Source: JAHBXL01 sp038247555
GTDB taxonomy: Bacteria; Planctomycetota; Phycisphaerae; Phycisphaerales; UBA1924
Length of the DNA: 9,997 nucleotides
Reading direction: 5' to 3'
Assembly: GCA_038247555.1 (NCBI GenBank)
Contig: JBBRUT010000128.1
Location: 1 to 9,997 of the forward strand
The position numbers and the translations under genes are program-made. Under the pieces are notes generated by a model. That model saw only the letters and a list, made by a program, of their open reading frames with translations. It was not told the origin of the DNA and made no database searches. This document shows positions 1 through 6,046 of this stretch, one piece after another (the first letter of the stretch is position 1; each line of letters opens with the position of its first letter).

Positions 1-1
1 G

Positions 2-1387
2 ATCGCCCTTACCGGATATGGCGCTACCGCCTTCACGACCGTGGGCGCTACGACTGATGGCACCGCGCCTTCAAGCTGCGGCACCGGCGGGCAGATCGGC
101 AACGACATCTGGTTCACCTACACCGCGTGCGTGTCGGGCTCGCACACGGTCGATACCTGCGCGGGCGGGAACTATGACTCCACCCTGGTGCTCTACACCG
201 GCGCCTGCGGCGCACTGACACAGGCCGGCTGCAACGACGACGCCACGGGGTGCGGCGCGGGCAGCCTTTCGTCGCGCATCATCTGGACAGCCACGGCGGG
301 CACACAGTACCGCATTCGTCTGGGCGGTTACCAGGGCGCGACGGGCAGCGGAACCCTGACGCTCTCCGGGCCGGTGTGCACACCTCCGGGTCCTGACAAT
401 GACAACTGTGCCGCGGCGACGGTGATCTCGGGCTACGGCAGCACCGCGTTCACAAACGTCGGCGCGACGACCGATGGCCCGGCCGAAGCTCTTTGCAACG
501 CCTTCGGATCCAACCAGGTCGGGGCGGACGTCTGGTACCGCTGGACGGGCTGCGCGAGTGGCACCATCACCATAAGCGTTTGCGATGCGAGCTATGACAC
601 CCGGCTGGCGGTGTACGGCGGGAACTGCCCGGCCTCGGGCGGCGTGATCCTGGTGTGCAACGACGATGCATGCGGCACAAACGGTCTGCGTTCCCAGGTC
701 ACATTCGCTGCCGTCGCGAGCACGACCTACCTCATCCGCATCGGCGGCTTTAACAGCGCGACCGGCAGCGGTACGCTGGCCATCTCCGGTCCGGCCTGCC
801 CGCCCCCCGGCCCCGCGAACGACAACTGCGCCAATCGCGAAGGCGTTGGGCAGGGCAACACGGTCTTCAGCACGATTGGTGCGACGACCGACGGCCCGGC
901 GCACGCGGGCTGCCTGGGCTTTGGCGACAGCCAGGTTGCCAATGACATCTGGTACAACCACCCGTCGCAGTGCCCCGGTTCCATCCGCATCGCGCTCTGC
1001 GACGCCAACTACGACACCAAGCTTGCCGCCTATCTCGGCTCGGGCTGCACGGATTACGAGGCCCGCCTCATGGCGTGCAACGATGATGCCTGCGGCGGAA
1101 GCGGACTGGCTTCGGCGGTTCGCATCCAGAGCCGCATCGGCGAGAACTACACCATCCGCATCGGCGGCTTTGGCGGCGCTACCGGCAGCGGCAACATGAC
1201 GATCGTCTATTGCCCGGCCGACTTTGACGGCAGCGGGTCGGTGGATGTTCCGGACATCTTCGCGTTCCTCTCCGCCTGGTTCGCACAGGACATCCGCGCT
1301 GACCTTGACGGGGCACCGGGCGTGGGTGTGCCGGACATCTTCGCGTTCCTGAGCCTGTGGTTCGCCGGCGCCGGCGCCTGCGGCTGA
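2..1387 (+). CDS. Secreted Cys-rich repeat protein with C-terminal dockerin-like module (5' partial)
   Basis: The reading frame is open from base 2, so the N-terminus and any signal peptide lie outside the window; a GTG at 41 is an internal valine. The visible 461 residues contain one incomplete and two full beta-sandwich-like repeats, bounded by the recurring linker PPGP(D/A)NDNC at about 380-409 and 800-829. Repeat 2 spans about 410-829 (140 aa) and repeat 3 about 830-1210 (127 aa). Each carries GATTDGP, a (D/N)(I/V)WY segment, a YDT(R/K)LA-type strand, a CNDDA(C/T)G motif, an (I/R)RIGG(F/Y) strand and ATGSG. From 1211 the C-terminus has two EF-hand-like loops (ADFDGSGSVDV, ADLDGAPGVGV), each followed by PDIFAFLS.WF. 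The architecture indicates an exported surface or matrix protein; no catalytic motif is visible. Its substrate and partners are unknown. I am confident of the coding call and less so of the domain names. Confidence 0.85.
   Translation: MALTGYGATAFTTVGATTDGTAPSSCGTGGQIGNDIWFTYTACVSGSHTVDTCAGGNYDSTLVLYTGACGALTQAGCNDDATGCGAGSLSSRIIWTATAGTQYRIRLGGYQGATGSGTLTLSGPVCTPPGPDNDNCAAATVISGYGSTAFTNVGATTDGPAEALCNAFGSNQVGADVWYRWTGCASGTITISVCDASYDTRLAVYGGNCPASGGVILVCNDDACGTNGLRSQVTFAAVASTTYLIRIGGFNSATGSGTLAISGPACPPPGPANDNCANREGVGQGNTVFSTIGATTDGPAHAGCLGFGDSQVANDIWYNHPSQCPGSIRIALCDANYDTKLAAYLGSGCTDYEARLMACNDDACGGSGLASAVRIQSRIGENYTIRIGGFGGATGSGNMTIVYCPADFDGSGSVDVPDIFAFLSAWFAQDIRADLDGAPGVGVPDIFAFLSLWFAGAGACG
1250..1284 (+). 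repeat. 35-bp dockerin-module repeat, copy 1
   Basis: This stretch encodes PDIFAFLSAWFA in the first EF-hand-like unit of the plus-strand gene. It is identical over all 35 bases to the reverse complement of 1597-1631, inside the convergent gene, so the two copies form a perfect inverted repeat about 310 bp apart. Confidence 0.9.
1331..1365 (+). repeat. Dockerin-module repeat, copy 2 (diverged)
   Basis: This is the second EF-hand unit of the plus-strand gene. The first 20 bases and last 8 bases match copy 1 exactly; the 7 bases between differ, changing SAW to SLW. Confidence 0.8.
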
Positions 1388-1418
1388 TCGTCTTTGAACC
1401 TGATCGCTTGATTCATTC

Positions 1419-1454
1419 AGGGGCCCGTGCACAAGCGTGTGCGGGCCCCTTTTT
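1419..1454 (+). terminator. Rho-independent terminator of the plus-strand repeat-protein gene
   Basis: The arm AGGGGCCCG at 1419-1427 pairs perfectly with CGGGCCCCT at 1442-1450. The stem continues inward for five more pairs (two of them G-U) and closes on an AAGC loop. The right arm runs straight into five Ts at 1450-1454. It begins 31 nt after the stop codon at 1385-1387. Confidence 0.9.
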
Positions 1455-1503
1455 CATGGCATCGCCGCGGCGGCATTGCGGGCGGCGGCTCGGCGGCACA
1501 ATG

Positions 1504-1537
1504 AAGAACGCCCGAACCATGCGGCTCGGGCGTTCTT
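1504..1537 (-). terminator. Hairpin, probable terminator of the minus-strand CBM-dockerin gene (possibly bidirectional)
   Basis: AAGAACGCCCGA at 1504-1515 is perfectly complementary to 1526-1537, leaving a 10-nt loop. It lies about 50 nt past the stop of the minus-strand gene and between two convergent genes. The T-tract is poor on both strands (TTCTT then CATTG on the minus strand), so termination is likely but less certain than at 1419-1454. Confidence 0.65.
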
Positions 1538-1586
1538 TGGTTTCGTGATGCTTGTGCTGCTTCAGCAGTCCTGCGGGCTGCCGCGT

Positions 1587-2537
1587 TTAGCAGCCGGCGA
1601 ACCAGGCGGAGAGGAACGCGAAGATGTCCGGGACACCGATGACGCCCGAGCCGTCAAAGTCCGCGCTGGGGTCGCTGGCGAACCATGCGGAGAGGAACGC
1701 GAAGATGTCCGGGACTTGGACCTGACCGTTGCCGTCGAAGTCGGCGGCGCACGTCGGTCCTCCCTGAACGAACTCGACGTCATCGACCCAGACGATACCG
1801 GTGGAGTCGGTGGTAGGTCCGAAACGGGCCGCGAAGATACTGGCGTAGGCGGGGTTGGTCGGGGGCTCGGGGAAGGGCTGGCCGAACTCGTTGACGAAGT
1901 CGACCTGCTGGTCGAACGTGCGGGACATCTGGAGCCATTCACCGTTGGTGTGGATGCCCTTGCGCAGATCGGGAAGGGTGACGATCGTACAGCCGGGGAA
2001 GACCGGGCCGGCGGTGTCGGGGTCGACGTTGGAGGGGTCATCGATGCCCAGGCGATCGAAGGAGTAGTAGTACGAGAAGTTGTTGCCCGAGCGGAGGAAT
2101 CCCGCCTTGATTCCCAGCCGCGTGCCGACCATCGGTGCATCGGCGGGGATGTTGAACCAGAACGAGACGGTGATCGGGTCACCGTTCACAACGTCAAAGT
2201 TGTACTGGGGCCAGTTCCGCACGGGCGGGAAAATGTTGGGGACGAGTTCCTCGGATTGCACGGCCTGGAAGTTGCCGTTGGCGTTGCCTTCGGCACCGGG
2301 GATCAGCATGGAGGCGATGCCGCTGCGGACCTGGGTTGCGGGGACGCCGCCATCGCCGATTTCGCGGCGGCGGGTCTGCTCGGCCTGATAGACACGCCAG
2401 CCTTCGGGGTAGGTCGGAAAGCCTTCGAACCCGATTTCGAAGCCTGGATTGTAGAGCTCGGCGACCTGCCCTACGGAAGTGCCTGCCAGGCAGGACAATG
2501 TAAGTGCCGCAATGAGCGACGTTTGTGACTTGTTCAT
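1587..2537 (-). CDS. Secreted CBM-like protein with C-terminal dockerin-like module
   Basis: The protein has 316 residues. Residues 1-24 look like a Sec signal peptide (MNKSQ, then a hydrophobic ALTLSCLAG core, with likely cleavage near SVGQ). Residues 28-257 look like a jelly-roll carbohydrate-binding domain of the CBM4/9 style: NPGFEIG near the start, VRSG..SM, GNFQAVQ, a VSFWFNIP strand, and a closing GIVWVDDVEF strand. Residues 263-316 hold two EF-hand-like units (ADFDGNGQVQV, ADFDGSGVIGV), each followed by PDIFAFLSAWFA, ending in a terminal Cys. No catalytic motif is visible. GGAG lies 8 nt before the ATG and supports the start. The gene is separated from the upstream transporter operon by 297 bp and has its own candidate promoter and LacI-type operator. 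A role in binding polysaccharide at the surface is inferred; the CBM family assignment is tentative. Confidence 0.88.
   Translation of the reverse strand: MNKSQTSLIAALTLSCLAGTSVGQVAELYNPGFEIGFEGFPTYPEGWRVYQAEQTRRREIGDGGVPATQVRSGIASMLIPGAEGNANGNFQAVQSEELVPNIFPPVRNWPQYNFDVVNGDPITVSFWFNIPADAPMVGTRLGIKAGFLRSGNNFSYYYSFDRLGIDDPSNVDPDTAGPVFPGCTIVTLPDLRKGIHTNGEWLQMSRTFDQQVDFVNEFGQPFPEPPTNPAYASIFAARFGPTTDSTGIVWVDDVEFVQGGPTCAADFDGNGQVQVPDIFAFLSAWFASDPSADFDGSGVIGVPDIFAFLSAWFAGC
1597..1631 (-). repeat. 35-bp dockerin-module repeat, copy 3 (inverted, perfect)
   Basis: This stretch encodes PDIFAFLSAWFA in the last EF-hand unit of the minus-strand gene. Its reverse complement is identical to 1250-1284 over 35 bases. 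Confidence 0.9.
1678..1712 (-). repeat. 35-bp dockerin-module repeat, copy 4 (inverted, one mismatch)
   Basis: This is the first EF-hand unit of the minus-strand gene. It differs from copies 1 and 3 at a single base (T at 1685), which is synonymous in the shared SAWF segment. Confidence 0.88.
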
Positions 2538-2624
2538 CTCGAATCTCCGGTTTGGTCGGATCGTCGTGCGTGCGGGAACAGTAGTGGTCGCAAGCCGCGG
2601 CAGGCAGAATGCCAGCGCACGGAG

Positions 2625-2638
2625 CGTAACCGCTTACA
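2625..2638. promoter_or_regulatory. LacI-family operator-like site upstream of the CBM-dockerin gene
   Basis: CGTAACCGCTTACA matches the LacI/GalR-family consensus TGNAANCGNTTNCA at every defined position except the first (C for T), and it has the central CG. It lies 88-101 nt before the start codon and touches the -10-like box of the candidate promoter, a position that would block initiation. A better copy of the same motif occurs at 9798-9811 in front of the GH94-transporter operon. That shared placement is the main reason to believe this site. Confidence 0.65.
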
Positions 2639-2666
2639 TTGTGACACGGTAAGTCGACCGACGCAA
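2638..2666 (-). promoter_or_regulatory. Candidate sigma-70-like promoter for the CBM-dockerin gene
   Basis: On the minus strand TTGCGT (2666-2661, 3 of 6 matches to TTGACA) and CACAAT (2643-2638, 4 of 6 matches to TATAAT) are 17 nt apart. The boxes are weak alone, but spacing and placement directly before the LacI-like operator are consistent. The predicted leader is about 90-95 nt. Confidence 0.4.
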
Positions 2667-2704
2667 GCCCCTTGGCGGATATGAATCAGGATTTTCGGTG
2701 CACA

Positions 2705-2724
2705 CACTGCTCAGGAGAGCAGTG
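2705..2724. repeat. Small intergenic hairpin
   Basis: CACTGCTC (2705-2712), an AGGA loop and GAGCAGTG (2717-2724) form a perfect 8-bp stem with a 4-nt loop. It lies about 110 nt after the MalG-like stop on the minus strand and overlaps the first 21-bp direct repeat. No T-tract follows directly, so it is at best a weak or Rho-assisted end of the transporter transcript. Confidence 0.55.
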
Positions 2725-2779
2725 CCGCCAAGAACAGTGGGTCCGTAAACACTGATGTGGAGAGCAGTGCCACCAAGAA
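2714..2779. repeat. Direct repeat pair, 21-bp units with 45-bp period
   Basis: GGAGAGCAGTGCCGCCAAGA plus A (2714-2734) recurs at 2759-2779 with one substitution (G to A at the position after GCC). The 24-bp spacer also holds CACTG/CAGTG pieces of the same motif. The unit lies wholly in non-coding DNA. It may be a fragment of a dispersed intergenic repeat; the window alone cannot show that. Confidence 0.7.
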
Positions 2780-2782
2780 TCG

Positions 2783-2804
2783 CCCCTACCCCCCCTCCCC
2801 ACCC
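2783..2804 (-). other. G-quadruplex-capable tract after the MalG-like gene
   Basis: Read on the minus strand, this stretch has four G-tracts of 3, 4, 7 and 4 bases separated by loops of 1, 1 and 2 nt. It begins about 30 nt past the MalG-like stop codon, so the operon transcript would carry the G-rich strand. A role in 3'-end formation or RNA stability is inference. Confidence 0.5.
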
Positions 2805-2834
2805 GCTCTCGACGCCAGCCGCGGACTGGCAAAG

Positions 2835-3710
2835 TCACTTCAACCCCTCGGTTGAGGCACTTTGCACGAAGGTGCGTTGGGTGAGCATGAAGAGGACAAC
2901 GAGGGGGGAGATCATGAGCGCGCTGGCGGCCATGAGCAGGTTCCACGGGGTGTTGCCGGATTGCGACTGGTAGAGCTGAAGGCCCAGGGCGAGTGTGAAC
3001 TGATCTCGGTCGGTGAGGAAGATGAGCGGCCCGACGAAGTCGTTCCAGACATAGATGAAATGGAAGAGCGCCACCACAGCCAGGGCGGGCTTGGCGAGCG
3101 GGAGGATGATTCGCCAGAAGATCGACCAGTGCGAGCAGCCGTCGAGCCGCGCGGCCTCATCCAGCTGCGGGGGGATGGTCATGAAGAACTGGCGCAGCAG
3201 AAAGATGTTGAACGCGTTGCCGAACCACGCGGGCACCCAGAGCGGCTTGAGGGTTCCGGTCCAGCCCAGCTCGCGGAAGATGATGTATAGAGGGACCATC
3301 AGCACCGGGAACGGGATCATCATGGTCGCGAGGACAAGGAAGAACACGACGCCGCGGCCGCGCCACTGCACCCTGGAGAGCCCGTAGGCGACAACCGCGC
3401 TGGAGAGCGTCATCCCGACGACACCAAGGATCGCGACAATCAGCGTGTTGCGCAGGTAGAGCGGGAACCTGATTGTCCGGTCGTTCCAGACCGCCGAGTA
3501 GTTGTCCGCGGCCTGGGCGAAGACACTTGAGGGGGGCGTGGGGAGGAGGTGGATCTCACCGGAAGCTGCCTGATCTTCGGGCTTCACCGAGGTCGAAAGC
3601 ATCCACACCAGGGGCGCGAGGAAGACCAGCGAGACCAGAAGCATCGCGATGTGAAAGTACACACCCTTGAGGCGGGAGCGTGCACCTGGTTTGGGCGAGG
3701 CGTTCGACAA
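2835..3710 (-). CDS. CUT1-type sugar ABC transporter permease, MalG-like
   Basis: This is the second inner-membrane subunit of a carbohydrate importer, 291 residues and typical for the MalG family. Hydrophobic segments lie near residues 18-38, 88-110, 121-147, 158-176, 206-222 and 258-277. The cytoplasmic EAA loop that docks the ATPase is clear: EAARLDG at 185-191 followed by ILPLAKPAL. The C-terminus FVQSASTEGLK is the usual MalG-like ending (family knowledge). I chose the TTG at 3708-3710 because AGAGGA sits 6 nt before it and it starts 16 nt after the stop of the MalF-like gene. An in-frame ATG at 3764 would overlap that gene by 38 nt and add a non-conserved 18-residue leader. It is the last gene of the operon. 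Substrate is unknown from sequence alone. Confidence 0.93.
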   Translation of the reverse strand: MSNASPKPGARSRLKGVYFHIAMLLVSLVFLAPLVWMLSTSVKPEDQAASGEIHLLPTPPSSVFAQAADNYSAVWNDRTIRFPLYLRNTLIVAILGVVGMTLSSAVVAYGLSRVQWRGRGVVFFLVLATMMIPFPVLMVPLYIIFRELGWTGTLKPLWVPAWFGNAFNIFLLRQFFMTIPPQLDEAARLDGCSHWSIFWRIILPLAKPALAVVALFHFIYVWNDFVGPLIFLTDRDQFTLALGLQLYQSQSGNTPWNLLMAASALMISPLVVLFMLTQRTFVQSASTEGLK

Positions 3711-3726
3711 GATCGATCCTCTTGCT

Positions 3727-4656
3727 TCAGACTCGGGCGTAATGCACCAACCGCCTGCCCGCAAACAGCAGCAGGGCCGTCAACAGCAGGACCACGAGAA
3801 GCTGCATCCATGCCATCGCCGAGGCGTAGCCCATGTTGCCGTAGACGAAGGCGTTCTCGTAGAGGTACATGGTGTAGTAGTGCCCCGCGGGGTTCTGGCC
3901 GTCGGGGCGGCGGAACATGACCGAGGGGACGGCGAAGACCTGCACCGCGGCGATGGTGAGCGCGATCACGTTGAACAGGATCGCCGGGGAGATCATCGGC
4001 AGCGTGACATGGATGAACTGGCGGACTGTGCCCATGCCGTCGATGCGGGCGGCTTCGTAGAGCTGCTTGGGGACATCCTGCATCGCGGCGACGTAGATCA
4101 CCACGCCCTGACCGACTCCCCAGACGCTCATGATGACCATCGACGGGAGCACCCAGTTGCGGTCGACGATCCATGCGGGGCCGCGGATGCTGATCATCGC
4201 GAGCAGCTTGTTGATCAGGCCGTACTCGCCGTTGAAGAGCCACATCCAGACCATGGCCGAGGCGATGAGGGGGACGAGGGTCGGGATGAAGACGCAGGCC
4301 CGGTAGAACGATGACATCCGGCCGGTCTTTGCGAGCACGCCGGCGAGGATGAGCGCGACGATCGTGAACAGGGGGATCGAAACGGCGGCGTATGCCGTGG
4401 TGTTCCACACGACGCGAAGGAAGGTGGGATCGCTGAACATCCGCTTGTAGTTGTCGAGACCGGACCAGAGCGGAGGCTCGAGGAGCGGATAGTCGGTGAA
4501 GGAGTAGTACAGGCTCATCGCCATCGGCGCAAAGACGAAAAGGCCCGCCCCGAACAGCCAGGGACTGACCCACGTCAGGCCGATGAGCACCTGGCGGCGT
4601 GCCGCCCGCTGCTCGGTCGATCGCCGGGAATGTGTGGCCTGGCCCGGCACGCTCAT
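3727..4656 (-). CDS. CUT1-type sugar ABC transporter permease, MalF-like
   Basis: This is the first inner-membrane subunit of the same importer, 309 residues. After a basic N-terminus (residues 1-21) come hydrophobic segments near 24-50, 86-109, 118-141, 168-191, 223-245 and 284-300. The EAA loop reads YEAARIDGMG at 200-209, followed by LPMISPAI at 219-226. The compact length resembles UgpA/LacF-type subunits rather than enterobacterial MalF, which is longer. The start ATG at 4656 overlaps the TGA of the binding-protein gene (ATGA), and an AGGGGG sequence lies about 6 nt upstream, so translation is probably coupled. The longer in-frame ORF starting at 4788 is rejected because its first 44 residues are Arg/Gly/Ala-rich and lie inside the upstream gene. 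Confidence 0.95.
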   Translation of the reverse strand: MSVPGQATHSRRSTEQRAARRQVLIGLTWVSPWLFGAGLFVFAPMAMSLYYSFTDYPLLEPPLWSGLDNYKRMFSDPTFLRVVWNTTAYAAVSIPLFTIVALILAGVLAKTGRMSSFYRACVFIPTLVPLIASAMVWMWLFNGEYGLINKLLAMISIRGPAWIVDRNWVLPSMVIMSVWGVGQGVVIYVAAMQDVPKQLYEAARIDGMGTVRQFIHVTLPMISPAILFNVIALTIAAVQVFAVPSVMFRRPDGQNPAGHYYTMYLYENAFVYGNMGYASAMAWMQLLVVLLLTALLLFAGRRLVHYARV

Positions 4657-6032
4657 GCCGCACCCCCTGGCGCCGGATCGGCCCCGCCGTGGCGCCGGAA
4701 CTGCTGGTCGGCCGCCTGATCGATGAGCGACTGCACGCGCACCTGCAGACGCGGGAGCGCCTCCGCGGCGGGGACCTCCAGCCGCCACATTCGCTGCACG
4801 ACAGAATCGAACTCGTCCTTGAACTGTTGCCAGACGCGTGTGCGTGGGGGGACGAATGCCCGGTCGCTCCGCAGGATGTCGTAGTGAACGCCGATGCCGC
4901 GGTTGGGGTGACCCGCGAGGAACTCCGCGCTGACGCTTGTAAGCGGGGATGGCTTACAGTGTGCGGTGGCGAGGCGCTCGGTCATGTCCTGTCGCTGCGT
5001 GAAGGCGATGAACTCCATCGCGGCCTCGGGGTGCTTTGCGCCGCGCGGGATGACCAGCACATCGGTGTCGATCAGGCCCACCGGGGAAGAGCCGGCCTCT
5101 CCGTGCACGGTGGGGAAGGGCGCGACGCCGTAGTCGAGGTCGGGCTTGAAGGCGTTGATGAGGTTGGCGATCCAGGGCCCCTGCACGATCATCCCCACCT
5201 TGCCCGTCAGGAAAGGGTTCTCGGGGGTGAAGTAGTTGCCAAAGCTCTCGGCAAAGATCTTGATGCGATCGAGCCCGAGATCGCGCGCGTAGCCCTGCAT
5301 CCACTCCATGGCGCGGATGTTCTCGGGCGAATCGAGCAGCGCGCGTCCGGAGGCCTCATCGAAGATCCGGCCGCCGAAGTGGTATGCCCAGAGCCACGAC
5401 CACCATCCCGGCTCCCTGTGGAGGAAGCCGACGCGCTCGAGTGCGCCGCGTGAATCGGTCCGCAGGAGCCGGGCGTGCGCGGCATCAAGCTCTGCGATGG
5501 TTCGGGGGGGCCGGTCGGGATCGAGCCCGGCGTCGCGGAAGGCAGAACGGTTGTAGTAGAGCGCGATGGAGCCGGCGGTGTTCACCATCGCCCACCATCC
5601 GCCCTTGTAGCGCATGACCTCGCGGACACCGGGGGCATAGTTCTCCATCCGCACACCGGCGCGGGGGGCGAGTTCATCCATCGGGATGATCGCGCCCATC
5701 TCCGCGTAGGGCGGGACGTTGAACGCGTAGAGACCGATGATGTCGGGCGGTCTGCTGCCGGCGATCGAGACGAGGGACTTTTGTCCGATGTCGCTGACGA
5801 CCAGGTATCGCACGAAGATGCGGTCCTGCGACTTGTTGAAGTCGCTGACGACGCGTTCCATCGCGTCGCCTTCGTGGCGGGTCCATTTTTCCCAGTAGTC
5901 CAGCACGACCCTGCCGCGGGGGATCTCCTGGGTGCCGCGGGGCCCGAGAATCGCATACCCGGCGGCGGCGGCGGCCATCGCGCCGACTGCTGCGCGCCGC
6001 GTCAGCTCATAGGTTGAAGCGGGAGTGCCCAT
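4653..6032 (-). CDS. Extracellular solute-binding protein, family 1 (sugar ABC importer)
   Basis: This is the substrate-binding subunit, 459 residues. The N-terminus has a twin-arginine pair (TRRAAVG, residues 11-17) and a hydrophobic Ala-rich stretch to about residue 29. That suggests Tat export, though the motif is not a full SRRxFLK, and there is no lipobox Cys, so lipid anchoring is not supported. The mature part starts VVLDYWEKW (42-50) and has typical SBP_bac_1 features: DFNKSQDR (64-71), PPDIIGLYAFNVPPYAEMGAIIPMDELA in the first lobe (95-122), and GKVGMIVQGPWIANL (278-291). Aromatic-rich stretches such as WWSWLWAYHFG (210-220) could stack on sugars (inference). The ATG at 6032 has AGGAG about 11 nt upstream, overlapping the stop of the preceding gene 14 nt away. 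It is followed directly by both permeases. Substrate is probably a short beta-glycan, inferred from the GH94 gene. Confidence 0.94.
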   Translation of the reverse strand: MGTPASTYELTRRAAVGAMAAAAAGYAILGPRGTQEIPRGRVVLDYWEKWTRHEGDAMERVVSDFNKSQDRIFVRYLVVSDIGQKSLVSIAGSRPPDIIGLYAFNVPPYAEMGAIIPMDELAPRAGVRMENYAPGVREVMRYKGGWWAMVNTAGSIALYYNRSAFRDAGLDPDRPPRTIAELDAAHARLLRTDSRGALERVGFLHREPGWWSWLWAYHFGGRIFDEASGRALLDSPENIRAMEWMQGYARDLGLDRIKIFAESFGNYFTPENPFLTGKVGMIVQGPWIANLINAFKPDLDYGVAPFPTVHGEAGSSPVGLIDTDVLVIPRGAKHPEAAMEFIAFTQRQDMTERLATAHCKPSPLTSVSAEFLAGHPNRGIGVHYDILRSDRAFVPPRTRVWQQFKDEFDSVVQRMWRLEVPAAEALPRLQVRVQSLIDQAADQQFRRHGGADPAPGGAA

Positions 6033-6046
6033 CGGTCCGCGGGCTC

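Noticed and set aside
71..1432. 453-aa minus-strand ORF opposite the repeat-protein gene
   Set aside because: It is antisense to a gene with clear repeated domains, has Ala/Arg/Val-rich low-complexity content with no domain, and is explained by GC-rich third positions.
1437..2528. 363-aa plus-strand ORF opposite the CBM-dockerin gene
   Set aside because: It runs through a terminator region and is antisense to a gene with signal peptide, RBS and recognisable domains; its own composition is shadow-like.
2705..2779. CRISPR-like array
   Set aside because: There are only two short repeat units with a single spacer-length gap, no cas genes, and the units are imperfect, so this is an ordinary intergenic repeat.
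2686..2946. 86-aa minus-strand ORF with a repeated WHCSPxQC pattern
   Set aside because: The apparent peptide repeat is only the translation of the intergenic 21-bp direct repeats, and the ORF overlaps the end of the MalG-like gene in another frame.
4657..4788. 44-residue N-terminal extension of the MalF-like permease
   Set aside because: It lies inside the binding-protein gene, is Arg/Gly/Ala-rich, and the ATGA-coupled start at 4656 has a ribosome site and family-like N-terminus.
4935..4976. CTTGTAAGCGG and GGCTTACAG resembling further operator halves
   Set aside because: They lie inside the binding-protein coding sequence, lack the central CG palindrome of the 14-bp motif, and have no promoter context.
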